Assembly: GCF_001905825.1 (NCBI RefSeq)
Contig: NZ_LIVV01000008.1
Coordinates: 62,001 to 126,000 of the forward strand
Source: Streptomyces sp. CB02009
GTDB lineage: Bacteria > Actinomycetota > Actinomycetes > Streptomycetales > Streptomycetaceae
Direction of reading: 5' to 3'
DNA: 64,000 nucleotides
The notes beneath the pieces are model-generated. The model searched no databases and had not been told where the DNA came from. It worked only from the letters and a program-made list of their open reading frames with translations. A program made the translations under genes and the position numbers. Positions within the stretch are counted from its first letter, which is position 1; each line of letters starts with the position of its first letter. Below, one piece after another: positions 24,818-33,764 of the stretch.

Positions 24818-26050
24818 CTAGGTGTGGGGGGTGTCGGTCCTGCGGCCCGCGAGCAGGAAGACGACCGAACGCTCGCGCTCCGACCAGTCGTGCGGGTCGA
24901 GTCCGACGGTCTGGAGGAGCAGGCTCTCCACGCGGTAGCCGCCGTCGGCGAGGGCGGCGCCGATCGCCTCTGCCTCGTCCCTGGTGGAGGCGTGGGCGAC
25001 GATGCGTTCCGGCCGTCGGTCGGTGCAGGCGGTGACGACGGCGACGCCGCCGGCGCCGATGCGGACGACATCGGGTTCGGGCAGGCTCTCCAGGACGTGC
25101 GGGGCGCGGCCGCGCACGGTCTGGAGGGGTACGCCGTGGCGGCGGGCGGCCTGCTCGGTGCGGGCGCAGGCCGCCGGGTCGAGGTCCACGGCGATGACGG
25201 CGGCGCCGAAGCGGGCCGCCTCGACGGCGAAGGCGCCGCCCGCGCAGCCGATGTCCCAGACGAGGTCGCCGGTGCGGGGGCCGAGGCGGGCGAGCTGGGC
25301 GGCGCGCAGGGAGGGGTCCTCGCCCGCCCGGGCCGGTGCGCCGTCCGCGGCGGGGTCGTACTCCTCGGCGGGCAGGCCCCAGCCGCGGACCGTGGGCGCC
25401 GCCGCGTCCAGGCCCATCAGCCAGGGGGCGGAGGGGGCTCCGCCCGAGGTGCCGCCGATGACGAGGACGACGTTCGGGTCGCGCCAGGTGTGGTCGGCGG
25501 CCTTGTCGGAGGTGAGGACGGAGACCTGTTCCCGCTCGGTGCCGAGCTCCTCGCAGACGACGAAGGTGCGGTGGACGCCGTCGAGCAGCAGGGCGAGTTC
25601 GGCGGGTCCCGCGCCGGGCGAGGTGAGGACGGCGACCTTGGGGTGCGCGCGGCAGACGTTGACGGCGCGGCGCAGGGTGCGCTGCTGGGCGACGACGATC
25701 CGGGCGTCCTCCCAGGGCATGCCGGCGCGGGCGAACGCGGCGGCGACGGAGGAGACGGCGGGGACGACCTCGACCTCGAGCCCGTGCTCGGGGGCGCGCA
25801 GGGTGCGGACGACGCCGAAGAAGCCGGGGTCGCCGTCGGCGAGGACGACGGCGGTGCCGCGGTGGCCGGCGATGCGGCGGGCGGCGAGGTCGACGCTGCC
25901 GAGGCGGATGCGTTCGGCGCCGGGCGGGACCTCGGGCAGTGCCAGATGGTGGGCGGCGCCCGCCACCAGGGTGGCGGCGGAGAGCGCGGACCGGGCCGCC
26001 GCGGTGAGGGGCGAGCCGTCCCAGCCGATCACCGTGACCCGGTCGGCCAT
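24818..26050 (-). CDS. cobL: Precorrin-6Y methyltransferase/decarboxylase (CbiE-CbiT fusion)
   Basis: 410 aa. The N-terminal half is a tetrapyrrole methylase (VTVIGWDGSPL, VVLADGDPGFFGVV, VPAVSSVAAAFARAGMPW), like CbiE. From about residue 235 comes a Rossmann methyltransferase (VWDIGCAGGAFAVEAARFG, AVDLDPAACA), like CbiT. It methylates C-5 and C-15 and decarboxylates the acetate side chain in the corrin pathway. ATG 26050 has GGAG. It is upstream of cobT on the same strand. Confidence 0.92.
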   Translation of the reverse strand: MADRVTVIGWDGSPLTAAARSALSAATLVAGAAHHLALPEVPPGAERIRLGSVDLAARRIAGHRGTAVVLADGDPGFFGVVRTLRAPEHGLEVEVVPAVSSVAAAFARAGMPWEDARIVVAQQRTLRRAVNVCRAHPKVAVLTSPGAGPAELALLLDGVHRTFVVCEELGTEREQVSVLTSDKAADHTWRDPNVVLVIGGTSGGAPSAPWLMGLDAAAPTVRGWGLPAEEYDPAADGAPARAGEDPSLRAAQLARLGPRTGDLVWDIGCAGGAFAVEAARFGAAVIAVDLDPAACARTEQAARRHGVPLQTVRGRAPHVLESLPEPDVVRIGAGGVAVVTACTDRRPERIVAHASTRDEAEAIGAALADGGYRVESLLLQTVGLDPHDWSERERSVVFLLAGRRTDTPHT

Positions 26051-26118
26051 TCGTCGTCTCCTGGTGTCGTCGCAGGTCGGGTGGGTGAGCGTACCCCGGG
26101 CCGGGTGGGGCGCGGGGC

Positions 26119-26754
26119 TCAGCTCCAGTCGGTGTACGAGGAGTACCCGGCCTCGGCCATCTGGTCGGCGACGTCGTCGAGGTCCTCGGGGAGGAGGCCC
26201 CAGACGATGAAGTCGGTGCGCAGCTCGGTCCAGCTGCCGTCCTCGGTGCGGGTGCGGGCTATGCAGGCGTTGCGGAGGACGCCTTCGCTGATGCAGCCGA
26301 TCTTCTGGGCGACCTGCTGGGAGGCGGTGTTGTCGGCGGCGGTGCGCAGTTCGATGCGCTCGAACTTCTGGTCGCCGAAGAGCCACTGGGCGGTGGCGAG
26401 GGCGGCTTCGGAGGCGTACCCCTCGCCGCGGGCCCAGGGGGCGACGATGTAGGAGAGTTCGGTCGAGCGGACCCGCCAGTCGGTCTTGCCCAGCTGGACG
26501 ATGCCGACCAGGCGCTGGGTGAGGAACTCGGTGACGGCGAGGTCGATGCCCCGGCCCGCGGCGCGTTCGGCGGGCGCGTACTCGGTGATCCAGCGGCGGG
26601 CGGCCGCGTCGGTGAAGGGCTGGGGCACGGCGGTCCAGGCGCCGACGAGTTCGTCGTTCATCATCTCGGCGAGGGCGGGGGCGTCCCCCTCTTCGAGCGC
26701 GCGCAGCACCAACCGGTCCGTGTTGATGGAGATGTCCGGAAAGGTGGTAGTCAT
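26119..26754 (-). CDS. GNAT acetyltransferase, RimJ/RimL-like
   Basis: 211 aa. Opens with ISINTDRLVLRALEEGDAPALAEM, the typical RimJ/L-type start, then YIVAPWARGEGYASEAALATAQWLF (acetyl-CoA loop) and NTASQQVAQKIGCISEGVLRN. Such enzymes acetylate protein N-termini or small amines; the substrate is unknown. ATG 26754 has GGAG 6 nt upstream. It lies 68 nt before cobL on the same strand and could be cotranscribed. Confidence 0.9.
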   Translation of the reverse strand: MTTTFPDISINTDRLVLRALEEGDAPALAEMMNDELVGAWTAVPQPFTDAAARRWITEYAPAERAAGRGIDLAVTEFLTQRLVGIVQLGKTDWRVRSTELSYIVAPWARGEGYASEAALATAQWLFGDQKFERIELRTAADNTASQQVAQKIGCISEGVLRNACIARTRTEDGSWTELRTDFIVWGLLPEDLDDVADQMAEAGYSSYTDWS

Positions 26755-26860
26755 GCGCAGCTCCATGCCGTGGACCGTCCGAATCGACCGTGAACGCACA
26801 GCATGCAGCATGCGGGCGCCGGTGCGCATGGCCGGGTCGGTGTCGGGCGGGGGTGCGGCG

Positions 26861-26895
26861 AAGGCCCCGCGCACCGGACGGGATGCGGGGGCCTT
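26861..26895 (-). terminator. Terminator of the metNIQ operon
   Basis: AAGGCCCCGC (26861-26870) pairs with GCGGGGGCCTT (26885-26895, one bulged G), about 55 nt after the metQ stop. Confidence 0.7.
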
Positions 26896-26949
26896 CTCCT
26901 CAAGGACTGTACGGGGGAACCGGTCTGACGGTCCCTCGGACGCGGGGGC

Positions 26950-27807
26950 CTACTGGGGGGTGCCGAAGGCCGGGATGACCGAGCCCTTGTAGGTGTCCTC
27001 GATGTACTTCTTCACCTCGGGCGAGTTGAGGAGCTTGGCGAGCTTCTGCACGCGGGCGTCCTTCTCGTTGCCCTCCTTGACGGCGAGGAAGTTGGCGTAC
27101 GGGTTGCCGTCCGCCTTCTCCAGGGCGATGGCGTCCTTGGCCGGCGAGAGCTTGGCCTCGATGGCGTAGTTGCCGTTGATGACGGCGGCGTCGACGTCGT
27201 TCAGGGCGCGGGGCACGGTGGCGGCCTCCAGCTCCTTGAACTCCAGGCCCTTCTTGTCGGTGATGTCGGAGAGCTTGGCGTTGGTGCCGACGCCCGGCTT
27301 GATGGTGATCAGGCCGTTCTCGGCGAGCAGCTGGAGCGCGCGGCCGCCGTTGGTGGTGTCGTTCGGGACGGCGATGGTCTGGCCCGCCTTGATGTCCTTC
27401 ACCGACTTGATGTTCTTGGAGTAGAGGCCCAGCGGCTCCAGGTGGACGTTGACCACCGGGACGATGGTGGTGCCGTTCTTCTTGTTGAAGTCGTCGAGGT
27501 ACGGCTTGTGCTGGAAGAAGTTGGCGTCGACCTGGCCGGACTGGGTGGCGGTGTTCGGCAGGACGTAGTCCGTGAACTCCTTCACCTCCAGCTTCAGGCC
27601 GGCCTTCTCGGCCAGGTTGTCCTTGACGTAGTTGAGGATGTCGGCGTGCGGCGTCGGGGACGCGGCGACGACGAGCGCCTTGCCGGAGTCGCCGGAGCCG
27701 GCCGAGTCCTTGGACCCGGGGTCCGAGGAGGTGCCGCAGGCGCTGAGGCCGAGGGCGAGGGCGGCGGTGGCGGCGATACCAGCGGTGATCTTGATGTTCT
27801 TACGCAC
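26950..27807 (-). CDS. metQ: Methionine ABC transporter substrate-binding lipoprotein
   Basis: 285 aa. Signal peptide and lipobox LGLSAC (Cys near residue 24), a Ser/Gly-rich tether, then the NlpA/MetQ domain (VVAASPTPHADILNYV, TDYVLPNTATQSGQVDANFFQHKPYLDDF). It captures methionine at the outer membrane face for MetI/MetN. GTG 27807 has GAGG 9 nt upstream. Third and last gene of the operon, 93 nt after metI. Confidence 0.95.
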   Translation of the reverse strand: MRKNIKITAGIAATAALALGLSACGTSSDPGSKDSAGSGDSGKALVVAASPTPHADILNYVKDNLAEKAGLKLEVKEFTDYVLPNTATQSGQVDANFFQHKPYLDDFNKKNGTTIVPVVNVHLEPLGLYSKNIKSVKDIKAGQTIAVPNDTTNGGRALQLLAENGLITIKPGVGTNAKLSDITDKKGLEFKELEAATVPRALNDVDAAVINGNYAIEAKLSPAKDAIALEKADGNPYANFLAVKEGNEKDARVQKLAKLLNSPEVKKYIEDTYKGSVIPAFGTPQ

Positions 27808-27900
27808 GAAGAGTGCCTCTTTCCGGTGGTGCGGTGGTCGCCTGGACAACAAGTCCGGGCTGTTCTTCGAAGGGCGAAGTCTGGGGTGGCCGGGGAGCCG

Positions 27901-28569
27901 TCAGGCGGTGCGGCCCCGGCGGGCGAGGAGTCGCACGACTCCGTCGCCGATGAGCTGGACGACGGTCACGATCAGGACCAGGACGACGACGGTGACCAGC
28001 ATGAACGTGGTGTCGAAGCGCTGGTATCCGTAGGTGACGGCCTTGGAGCCGAGGCCCTCGCCGCCGACCGCGCCGGCCATCGCCGAGTAGCCGATGAGGA
28101 CGATGACCGTGGTGGTGACGCCCGAGACCAGCGAGGGCAGGGCCTGCGGGAGCAGCACCTTGCGGACGATGGTGGGGATGCCGCCGCCCATGGCCTGGAC
28201 GGCCTCGACGAGCCCGTGGTCGACCTCGCGGATGGAGGTCTCGACGAGGCGCGCGAAGAAGGGGATGGCGCCGATGGCGAGCGGCACGATCATGGCGGTG
28301 GGGCCGATGAAGGTGCCGACGACCAGGGTGGTGAAGGGGATCAGGGCGATCAGCAGGATGATGAACGGCAGCGAACGCCCGATGTTCACGATCGCACCGA
28401 CGACCTTGTTGACCGGCAGGTTCTGCAGCAGTCCGCCCTTGTCCGTGAGGACGAGGAGGATGCCGAGCGGCAGGCCGCCGAGCACGGTGACGACGGTGGC
28501 CCACAGGACCATGTAGAGGGTGTCGACGGTGCCCTGCTCCAGCAGTGGCTGCATCTCGGACCAGGTCAC
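27901..28569 (-). CDS. metI: Methionine ABC transporter permease
   Basis: 222 aa. Five membrane helices with the EAA-type loop (GLVEAVQAMGGGIPTIVRKVLLPQALPSL). It forms the transport channel with MetN. GTG 28569 overlaps the metN stop by 4 nt (GTGA) and has GGAAGG upstream, so translation is coupled. Confidence 0.95.
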   Translation of the reverse strand: MTWSEMQPLLEQGTVDTLYMVLWATVVTVLGGLPLGILLVLTDKGGLLQNLPVNKVVGAIVNIGRSLPFIILLIALIPFTTLVVGTFIGPTAMIVPLAIGAIPFFARLVETSIREVDHGLVEAVQAMGGGIPTIVRKVLLPQALPSLVSGVTTTVIVLIGYSAMAGAVGGEGLGSKAVTYGYQRFDTTFMLVTVVVLVLIVTVVQLIGDGVVRLLARRGRTA

Positions 28570-29633
28570 TTGGCACCTTCCTTCACGAGCAGGGTCGCCG
28601 CGTCCTGGACAACCGTTTCTTCGGTGAGCGTCTCCTCGACGACCTCGACCTGGAGGCCCTGCTCGCGCAGGAAGCCGACCGGGACGACGTTGTCCTCGTA
28701 CCGCCCGGGCAGTTCGATCCGCATCCGGCCGATCTGCCGGCCGCCGACGGTGTCCATCGCCGCCCCGAGGATCGAGATGTCGATGTTGTACGTACGGGAG
28801 AGCTGCGAGATCACCGGCTGGGTGGCGGCGTCGCCGTGGAAGGTGACGTCGACGACCGTGCGGTCGGGGCCGGTGTGGGTGCCGCTGACCGGGAACAGCT
28901 CGGCGGCCAGCTGGGAGCCGGGGGTGGCGAGCAGTTCGCTGACGGTGCCGGACTCGACGATCCGCCCCTTCTGCATCAGCGCGGCCGAGTCGCAGATCGT
29001 CTTGACGACGTCCATCTCGTGCGTGATGAGCAGGACGGTGAGGCCGAGCTGCTGGTTGAGGTCGCGCAGCAGCTGGAGGATGGAGCGGGTGGTCTCCGGG
29101 TCGAGGGCGCTGGTGGCCTCGTCGGAGAGCAGGACCTTGGGCTCGCCGGCCAGGGCGCGGGCGATGCCGACGCGCTGCTTCTGGCCGCCGGAGAGCTGGC
29201 CCGGGTAGGACTTGGCCTTGTCGGCGAGGCCGACCAGGTCGAGGAGTTCGAGGGCGCGGCGGGAGCGCTCTGCTCCAGAGACGCCGAGGATCTCCAGGGG
29301 AAGCTCGATGTTGTCCTTCACCGTGCGGGAGGACAGCAGGTTGAAGTGCTGGAAGACCATGCCGATGCTGCTGCGCGCCCGGCGCAGGTCCTTGCCGGCG
29401 CGGCGGCCCCTGCCCGCGAGGGCGGTGAGGTCCACGCCGTCGACGGTCACGGTGCCGGAGGTGGGGCGCTCCAGGAGGTTGACGCAGCGGATGAGCGAGG
29501 ACTTGCCGGCGCCGCTCTGGCCGATCACGCCGAATACCTCGCCCTCGCGGACGTGGAGGTCGACACCGTCCAGAGCGGTGACCTGGCGGCCGCGCGACTC
29601 GTAGACCTTGGTCAGGCCCGAAGTGGTGATCAC
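28566..29633 (-). CDS. metN: Methionine ABC transporter ATPase
   Basis: 355 aa. Walker A GQSGAGKSS, signature LSGGQKQR, Walker B VLLSDEATSALD, H-loop LLITHEMD, then the C-terminal NIL/ACT-type regulatory domain (about residues 270-345) that binds methionine in MetN. The family start VITTSGLTKVYESRG fits GTG 29633, although no good binding site precedes it; ATG 29690 is a longer option. The leader of about 300 nt carries a small Cys/Met-rich reading frame and a hairpin. Confidence 0.93.
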   Translation of the reverse strand: MITTSGLTKVYESRGRQVTALDGVDLHVREGEVFGVIGQSGAGKSSLIRCVNLLERPTSGTVTVDGVDLTALAGRGRRAGKDLRRARSSIGMVFQHFNLLSSRTVKDNIELPLEILGVSGAERSRRALELLDLVGLADKAKSYPGQLSGGQKQRVGIARALAGEPKVLLSDEATSALDPETTRSILQLLRDLNQQLGLTVLLITHEMDVVKTICDSAALMQKGRIVESGTVSELLATPGSQLAAELFPVSGTHTGPDRTVVDVTFHGDAATQPVISQLSRTYNIDISILGAAMDTVGGRQIGRMRIELPGRYEDNVVPVGFLREQGLQVEVVEETLTEETVVQDAATLLVKEGAK

Positions 29634-29748
29634 AGGGGGGTTTCCGTCACTGTCGAGTGCGCGACGCGGGGTCCGTCGTGCACGGGGCATTCGTCTTCGG
29701 ACAGTCAGGCGCACGGGGGCCGGTCCGGCGGGTGGCCGGGAGTCTCGG

Positions 29749-29779
29749 CGGTGCGCGGGGCGGGCACGTCCCCACACCG
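29749..29779 (-). terminator. Possible attenuator hairpin in the metN leader
   Basis: On the minus strand CGGTG-T-GGGG pairs with CCCC-GCG-CACCG, about 65 nt beyond the stop of the leader peptide and 115 nt before metN. An internal mismatch makes it moderate in strength. Confidence 0.35.
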
Positions 29780-29843
29780 GAAGGCGGGAGGAACGGCACG
29801 GCCGTCGGTCTCGCTTCGGGGCGCGGGACTCAGGCGGGGGCCC

Positions 29844-29930
29844 TCAGATGGCGCACATTCGACACATACAACGAGCACCGGGCGTCGGGATCGCCTCGGT
29901 CGCAAGGATGCGGCTGCTCGTCGTGGTCAT
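29844..29930 (-). CDS. Candidate leader peptide, 28 aa, ending ARCMCRMCAI
   Basis: ATG 29930 to TGA 29844. The first 18 residues are Ser/Thr/Pro-rich and the last 8 include three Cys and two Met codons (TGT ATG TGT CGA ATG TGC). There is no ribosome binding site, but TTTACT (29938-29943, minus strand) sits 7 nt before the ATG, the spacing expected for a leaderless mRNA. It lies upstream of metNIQ, a sulfur amino acid importer. Cys-codon leader peptides that sense Cys supply are known upstream of sulfur genes in mycobacteria; by analogy this one may sense Cys and/or Met. Not experimentally shown. Confidence 0.6.
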   Translation of the reverse strand: MTTTSSRILATEAIPTPGARCMCRMCAI

Positions 29931-30207
29931 GTCTGCAAGTAAAGCATGCGCAGGTGCGAAGGAAAGGGGGCTGTCCGAATAGCGGACGTCATTGAGACGC
30001 CATGCGGACACTCCGGAGGCCTGCGTTCCGGGTCTTCTCCCCGCGTGGCCTGCGGGGACGGGCGCCTTTCACCGGGGTCCGCGGGGGACGCGGCGGGCAC
30101 GTCACGGGCGCCGGCTGTGGCCAAGGCCACGGTCCGCGCGCGGGACCGCGGCGGCGGCGCGGGGGGCGAGCGCATCGGGCCATTCGCACCGTAATACCCT
30201 CGGGCGC

Positions 30208-30570
30208 ATGCTTGACGCCCTGACGGTCGCGGTCTCCGTGGCCGCGCTCGCCCTCGCCGCCTGGTGCGGCTTCGCCGCCTTCCGCGACCAGTCGACCAAG
30301 GACTGGCACTTCATCGGCATGGCCGTGGTGACCTTCCTCGTCCTGGTCCAGCTGATCGTCGGGATCGTGCAGCTGGCGCGGGGCGAGAAGGCGGAGGAGG
30401 GCGCGACGATCTTCGTCGCCTATCTGCTCGGGGCGCTGTGCGCGGTGCCCATCGCCGGCTTCATGTCGCTCGCGGAGCGCAGCCGGTGGGGCTCGGCCAC
30501 GGTGGCCGCCGGCGCGGTCGTCCTGGCCGTGCTCGAAGTGCGTCTCTACGACATCTGGACGGTGGGCTGA
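30208..30570 (+). CDS. Four-helix membrane protein, 120 aa
   Basis: Hydrophobic segments at about residues 5-25, 38-57, 66-86 and 93-112, short charged loops (ARGEKAEEG, AERSRW). No family recognised. ATG 30208. It precedes another membrane gene by 2 nt, so the two probably work together. Confidence 0.8.
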   Translation: MLDALTVAVSVAALALAAWCGFAAFRDQSTKDWHFIGMAVVTFLVLVQLIVGIVQLARGEKAEEGATIFVAYLLGALCAVPIAGFMSLAERSRWGSATVAAGAVVLAVLEVRLYDIWTVG

Positions 30571-30572
30571 CC

Positions 30573-31007
30573 ATGACCGAGACGCAGGAGAAGGCCGCAC
30601 CGGGCACGAAGGCCCGTCTCGTCACGGGTCCCGGCATCCTGCTGGTCTGGCTCTACGGCGTGATGTCGGTCGGCGCGGTCTCGCGCTCGATCTACCAGAT
30701 CGCCACCGAGTTCGACCGGGCGCCGCTCGCGTACACGCTGTCGGCGGTGGCCGCCGTCGTCTACGCCTTCATCACCTACACGCTGGTGCGGGGCGGGGAG
30801 AAGGCCCGCAGGGCGGCGCTGGTGTGCTGCGCCGCCGAGCTCACGGGCGTACTGATCGTGGGGACCTGGACGCTGGTCGAGCCGTCCGCCTTCCCGGACG
30901 CGACGGTCTGGTCGGACTACGGCTTCGGCTACCTCTTCATTCCGGTCCTGCTGCCGCTGAGCGGCATCTGGTGGCTGCGCCGGGCGCGTACCGCGACGGC
31001 CGCCTGA
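30573..31007 (+). CDS. Four-helix membrane protein, 144 aa
   Basis: A 17-residue polar N-terminus and four helices (LLVWLYGVMSVGAVS, YTLSAVAAVVYAFITYTLV, LVCCAAELTGVLIVGTWTLV, YLFIPVLLPLSGIWWL). The last ends in a basic tail. Starts 2 nt after the stop of the preceding gene. Function unknown. Confidence 0.82.
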   Translation: MTETQEKAAPGTKARLVTGPGILLVWLYGVMSVGAVSRSIYQIATEFDRAPLAYTLSAVAAVVYAFITYTLVRGGEKARRAALVCCAAELTGVLIVGTWTLVEPSAFPDATVWSDYGFGYLFIPVLLPLSGIWWLRRARTATAA

Positions 31008-31008
31008 G

Positions 31009-31512
31009 TCAGGCCGCGGCCTTCTCCAGGGTCACCAGGGTGAGTCGGGGGCCGAGCTCGCGGGTGGAGACCTGCGCGTAGCCCTTGCTGCGGTAGAGGC
31101 GCAGGTTGCCCTCGCTGCGGTGGCCGGTGAAGAGCTGGAAGCGCTTGGGCGACGGAGCCGGCTGCGCGGCCGTCTCCGCCGTCTCGGCGAAGTGGCGCTC
31201 GATGCCGTCGAGAAGGCGGCCGCCGAGGCCGTGCCGCCGCATCCGCGGGTGCACGATGAGCTTGGCGATCCGTACCGTGCCGTCCTCGTCGATCCGGGCC
31301 CGCACGGAGGCGACGACCTCGTCGCCGAGCCGGGCCACCAGCCCGTAGCCCTCGTCCAGTTCGGCGCGCAGGGCGTCGAGCGACTGGGTGAGCGGTTCGA
31401 TGGACCAGTCCCCGTAGAGCTCCGCCTCGCTCTGGTAGCAGAGGTACTGCAGCTTCAGGATGTGCTCCGCGTCCGCCGCGTCCGCCGCTGAGATGGTCAC
31501 ACTCAGGCCCAT
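31009..31512 (-). CDS. GNAT N-acetyltransferase
   Basis: 167 aa. VTISAADAADAEHILKLQYLCYQSEAELY opens the domain; the acetyl-CoA loop is LIVHPRMRRHGLGGRLLDGIE, followed by FTGHRSEGNLRLYRSKGY. Substrate unknown. ATG 31512 has GGAGG 7 nt upstream. Its stop is 1 nt from the convergent membrane gene. Confidence 0.88.
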   Translation of the reverse strand: MGLSVTISAADAADAEHILKLQYLCYQSEAELYGDWSIEPLTQSLDALRAELDEGYGLVARLGDEVVASVRARIDEDGTVRIAKLIVHPRMRRHGLGGRLLDGIERHFAETAETAAQPAPSPKRFQLFTGHRSEGNLRLYRSKGYAQVSTRELGPRLTLVTLEKAAA

Positions 31513-31548
31513 GTGTGCACGCCTCCCGCTCATCTGTCGATCATCGGT

Positions 31549-32229
31549 TTACCGCACACTTCCCCGTCGGCCGGGGGCGGGAACCTCTGCCGCCAGCATT
31601 CTGCGCAGGCATCCCAGGCAACGGGAACGCATCGGCCCCAGACTGCCCTGTGAGATACCCAACTCTCCTGCGATTTCGCGGTACGTGGGGTCCTCGGGAT
31701 CGAGCATCGCGGTCAGCACCCGGGGGCAGCGGCCGGGTGTCCTGGTGACGGCAGCGCGCAGGGTGCGGCGGCCCTCGGCGGCCATCAGCGAGGACTCCGG
31801 GGAGCCCTGGGGTTCGGAGGTGCCCGGGTCGTGGCCGGGTTCGTCGCGGTAGGGGCGTTCGCGGTCGCTCGTCCTGCGGGCCCGGCGGGCCTCCGCGCGG
31901 ACGGCGCGGCGCAGCCATTCGGCGGGGCGCTCGGGGGCGCTTCCGGTGTCGCGGAGCTGTTCCAGGAGGCGGAGCCAGACGGCCTGTTCCAGGTCGCTCG
32001 GCTCGACGCCGGCAGCCGGCGCCTCGGCGTCCGACTCGGCGGCGAGCAGCGGGGCGAGGGAGGCGAGGAGCCCGGGGGTGGCGTCCGGGGCCGCATCGGA
32101 CGCGGCGGACGCGGTGTCCGGGCCGGAGGCGTAGGGGGTGCGGGGCGCCGCGTCGGACGCGGTGCGCCCGGCGGACCCGGGGGCGGTCGCGAAGGCGGTC
32201 ACGGGGGTGGTGGTCACGGGGGTCGTCAT
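31549..32229 (-). CDS. ECF-type RNA polymerase sigma factor
   Basis: 226 aa. The first 50 residues are Thr/Ala-rich and disordered. A weak region 2 (EPSDLEQAVWLRLLEQL) is followed by a clear region 4 (DPTYREIAGELGISQGSLGPMRSRCLGCLRRML) that would read a -35 element. No anti-sigma gene is adjacent. ATG 32229 chosen; a start at 32241 is possible and neither has a good binding site. Target promoters unknown. Confidence 0.78.
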   Translation of the reverse strand: MTTPVTTTPVTAFATAPGSAGRTASDAAPRTPYASGPDTASAASDAAPDATPGLLASLAPLLAAESDAEAPAAGVEPSDLEQAVWLRLLEQLRDTGSAPERPAEWLRRAVRAEARRARRTSDRERPYRDEPGHDPGTSEPQGSPESSLMAAEGRRTLRAAVTRTPGRCPRVLTAMLDPEDPTYREIAGELGISQGSLGPMRSRCLGCLRRMLAAEVPAPGRRGSVR

Positions 32230-32344
32230 GCACCGCACCATGCCGAGGCACGCGGGCGTGGTTGCGGTTCGGGCCCCAAACCACCCGGGAGGAGGGTGTG
32301 CGGGTCCGATCGGCGGACCCGCACGGTCCTCGCGTACGTGGCGG

Positions 32345-33544
32345 TCAGTCGCGGGCGGTGACGTCCGCCGCGCCCAGCAGGGCGGTGTCCGGGTTGTCGG
32401 AGAAGATGCCGTCGATCCCCGTCTCCAGGTAGCGCTTCAGGGCCCCGAAGGAGTCCCCGTATGCCGTCGGGTCCGTGCCCCGGCGGAAGTCCGCGGGGAG
32501 GAAGGAGTTCTCGTTGCGGTGGGTGTACGGGTGGAGGATCAGTCCCTGGGCGTGCGCGTCGCGGACCAGGGTGGTCGGGTCGCCGAGGCGGCCGCTCGCG
32601 TCCTTCGGGATCACCAGGTCGAGCGTGGGGCCGATGCCCTTGGCGTACGAGGCGATCCAGCGCAGGCCCTCGGGCGTGACCAGGTCGGCGACCGTCCGCG
32701 GGTCCCCGGCCTGGACGAAGTCCCAGGGGCGGCTGGTCGCCCCGGAGAGCAGGACCACGCCGGGCGCGTCGACCAGTTTCGCCAGCCGCTGGATGCTGGT
32801 CGGCTCGAACGACTGCAGGAAGACCGGGGAGTCGGCGCGGTGGCGGCCGTACCGGCGGAGCAGCTTGGCGAGGCGCTCCTCCAGGCCGAGGCCGAGGGAG
32901 CGGAAGTAGGTGGGGTGCTTGGTCTCGACGTGGAGCCAGATCTCGCGGCCCCGGCGGCGGCCCTCCTCCTCGGCCCAGCGCAGCACCTCCTCGAAGGTGG
33001 GGACCGGCCAGCGGCCGTCGTAGAGGGTGTTCTCCTGGCGGACGGCCGGAATGCGCTCCTTGGCGCGGAGCGTCCTGAGCTCGGCGAGCGTGAAGTCCTC
33101 GGTGAACCAGCCGGTGAGGGAGACGCCGTCGACGCTCTTGGTGGTCCTGCGGGACGCGAACTCGGGGTGGTCGGCGACGTCGGTGGTGCCGGCGATGTCG
33201 TTCTCGTGGCGGCAGACCAGGTGTCCGTCCTTGGTGGGGACGAGGTCCTGCTCGATGACGTGGGCGCCGAGGTCCAGGGCGTGGCGGTAGGAGCCGAGGG
33301 TGTGCTCGGGGCGGTAGCCGCTGGCGCCCCGGTGGGCGATGACGGTGGGGACGGGGAGGGAGCGGTACCCGCGGCCGTGACCGTGGCCCCGGCCCGCCGC
33401 GGCGGACGGCACCTCGGCGGTCCCGGACGCCGCCGCCTGCGCCGTACCGCCGCCGGCGAGGGCCGTGGAGGCGCCGAGGACGGTGGCGCCCGCCGCTCCG
33501 AGAACCGTGCGCCGGGCCGGGATCCGGCGTTCGCCCTGGGTCAT
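32345..33544 (-). CDS. Tat-exported glycerophosphodiester phosphodiesterase
   Basis: 399 aa. A twin-arginine signal (ARRTVLGAAGATVLGA) leads to the GDPD barrel: IAHRGASGYRPEHTLGSYRHAL with the catalytic His-Arg and Glu, then EQDLVPTKDGHLVCRHE with metal-binding Asp and second His. It hydrolyses deacylated phospholipids to glycerol 3-phosphate outside the membrane, a GlpQ-like phosphate or glycerol scavenging role. A strong GGAGG precedes ATG 33544. Confidence 0.93.
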   Translation of the reverse strand: MTQGERRIPARRTVLGAAGATVLGASTALAGGGTAQAAASGTAEVPSAAAGRGHGHGRGYRSLPVPTVIAHRGASGYRPEHTLGSYRHALDLGAHVIEQDLVPTKDGHLVCRHENDIAGTTDVADHPEFASRRTTKSVDGVSLTGWFTEDFTLAELRTLRAKERIPAVRQENTLYDGRWPVPTFEEVLRWAEEEGRRRGREIWLHVETKHPTYFRSLGLGLEERLAKLLRRYGRHRADSPVFLQSFEPTSIQRLAKLVDAPGVVLLSGATSRPWDFVQAGDPRTVADLVTPEGLRWIASYAKGIGPTLDLVIPKDASGRLGDPTTLVRDAHAQGLILHPYTHRNENSFLPADFRRGTDPTAYGDSFGALKRYLETGIDGIFSDNPDTALLGAADVTARD

Positions 33545-33764
33545 GTGGTGTCCTCCTGTGTCATGTCCCGCTCCTGTCGACGGGTGCTCCCGACGCTAGG
33601 CACCGGGGCCCTACGGGCGGCAGACCTACGCCGAACATGGCGGAAACACACGTCAACACTGCGTATCCACTCGGTGAACCCGATGTGCGCACGGACGTGA
33701 CCCGCGAGTATCGTCGCCAGCTGCACCGTCGGCTCGGCCGACCCGCATCCCACCGGAGGAACCG

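Noticed and set aside
29634..29960. SAM riboswitch upstream of metNIQ
   Set aside because: No S-box conserved elements were found; the Cys/Met reading frame is the better candidate for control.
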